DNA of 6,768 nt from assembly GCA_030638385.1 (NCBI GenBank), contig DAOWES010000228.1, positions 1 to 6,768 of the forward strand. The letters run 5' to 3'. The notes under the pieces are model-generated. The model was not told the DNA's origin. It saw nothing but the letters and a program-made list of their open reading frames with translations, and did no database searches. Both the position numbers and the translations under genes were made by a program. The DNA comes from Candidatus Cloacimonadota bacterium (lineage in GTDB: Bacteria; Cloacimonadota; Cloacimonadia; Cloacimonadales; TCS61). Of this stretch, positions 6,187 through 6,768 are shown one piece after another (position 1 is the first letter of the stretch; every line of letters begins with the position of its first letter).

Positions 6187-6768
6187 ATGAAAAAAATTAT
6201 CTTTATCTTACTTTCAATATCAGCCCTCATCGGCTGTACTCAAAAAACAAATTTGGTGATTGGATTTGAAAAAAAACATGGTCTCAATCTTCCTTTTGAT
6301 ATCGCTTATGAAGCAAATTTTCTTTCTAAAAATGAGCTTAGCACCAAACAATTCAATTCTGCCAAAATCACTTTGGAAAAATTAAATAGCGATAAAATCG
6401 ATCTAGCAATTCTTCCTTTCCCACTTATTTGGCAAGCCAATAGCAATGGTGCAAACTTACAAACTATCTCTTTTTTCCAACGCGAAGCTGGTTGTTTGGC
6501 AACCCGTAGCGATTTTTTGGGAAAAGTGGGCGTGATAAAAAATTCATTGGAAAGCATAATGCTAAATGAATTGAGCAAACAAGATTCACTTAAATATCAA
6601 GTGGCATATTACCAATCTATTGATAAATTGGTTGATGATTATGATGAGAATATGATCGATGCGATTTGCGTTAAAATTCCACAACTGTTTTTGTTTAAAA
6701 AATTATCTGACAAAATCTGGCTTTCAGACACCTTCGGTTCCTATCCAAATTATAATATCGTAACAACC
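6187..6768 (+). CDS. Partial lipoprotein, SsuA/NMT1-like periplasmic substrate-binding protein (3' end beyond window)
   Basis: The reading frame is open from ATG 6187 to the last base, 194 residues with no stop, so the gene is cut by the window edge. The N-terminus MKKIIFILLSISALIGC is a lipoprotein signal peptide with lipobox LIGC, making Cys17 the lipidated residue and anchoring the protein to a membrane. The mature part resembles type 2 periplasmic binding proteins of the SsuA/NMT1/TauA kind: an initial strand NLVIGFEK, a helix LPFDIAYEANFL, the half-way motif LNSDKIDLAILPFPLIWQA (a 'small ligand-dependent residue after D' pattern), LATRSDFLGKVGVIKNS at the domain crossing, and DENMIDAICVKIPQ, equivalent to the 'G.vDA....p' motif. 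It would capture a small ligand for an ABC importer, but the ligand cannot be named and no permease or ATPase is visible. Fold assignment is moderate; lipoprotein status is strong. The start is supported by the signal peptide, not by an adjacent ribosome site. Confidence 0.72.
   Translation, partial: MKKIIFILLSISALIGCTQKTNLVIGFEKKHGLNLPFDIAYEANFLSKNELSTKQFNSAKITLEKLNSDKIDLAILPFPLIWQANSNGANLQTISFFQREAGCLATRSDFLGKVGVIKNSLESIMLNELSKQDSLKYQVAYYQSIDKLVDDYDENMIDAICVKIPQLFLFKKLSDKIWLSDTFGSYPNYNIVTT

Noticed and set aside
6306..6578. Minus-strand open frame of 90 residues at the window end
   Set aside because: It is antisense to the lipoprotein gene, whose signal peptide, lipobox and binding-protein motifs clearly identify the plus strand as coding.

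Overview
This AT-rich window holds four genes, all on the plus strand. It looks like a piece of a low-GC bacterium of the Fibrobacteres-Chlorobi-Bacteroidetes-like assemblage, most plausibly a Cloacimonadota-type organism. That placement is inferred from three things: a secreted multidomain protease ending in an NYPNPFNPETTISF...GVYFYRM...KKMILLK tail (the FlgD-like / type IX 'type A' sorting module common in those phyla), the soluble PAS/GAF sensor kinase, and the base composition. No 16S or other phylogenetic marker is present.

Layout: positions 1-47 are AT-rich sequence with nothing recognisable except a Shine-Dalgarno-like GAAGG. A C10-family (streptopain-like) cysteine peptidase occupies about 48/81-2699. 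A 138-base gap with a possible promoter leads to a PAS-PAS-GAF histidine kinase (2838-4754). A 139-base gap leads to ornithine aminotransferase, rocD (4894-6138). This is followed by a strong intrinsic terminator (6157-6183). A lipoprotein of the SsuA/NMT1-like periplasmic binding fold starts only three bases after the terminator T-run (6187) and runs off the window end. The gaps suggest separate transcription units rather than one operon.

The genes do not form an obvious pathway. An inferred common theme is protein and amino-acid use: extracellular proteolysis, ornithine to glutamate semialdehyde, and possibly ligand capture by a lipoprotein. The kinase has no response regulator beside it here.

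The two most unusual observations concern translation starts. First, the peptidase has a well-placed Shine-Dalgarno and ATG at 48, but codon 2 is TAA. Reading through that codon restores a textbook signal peptide, while the first usable start (TTG at 81) cuts the signal peptide in half. Second, the rocD terminator hairpin sits exactly between a GAGG and the ATG of the lipoprotein gene, so folding it would place the GAGG at a normal spacing from that ATG. I did not find a convincing new multi-gene system, CRISPR array, mobile element, tRNA or rRNA.
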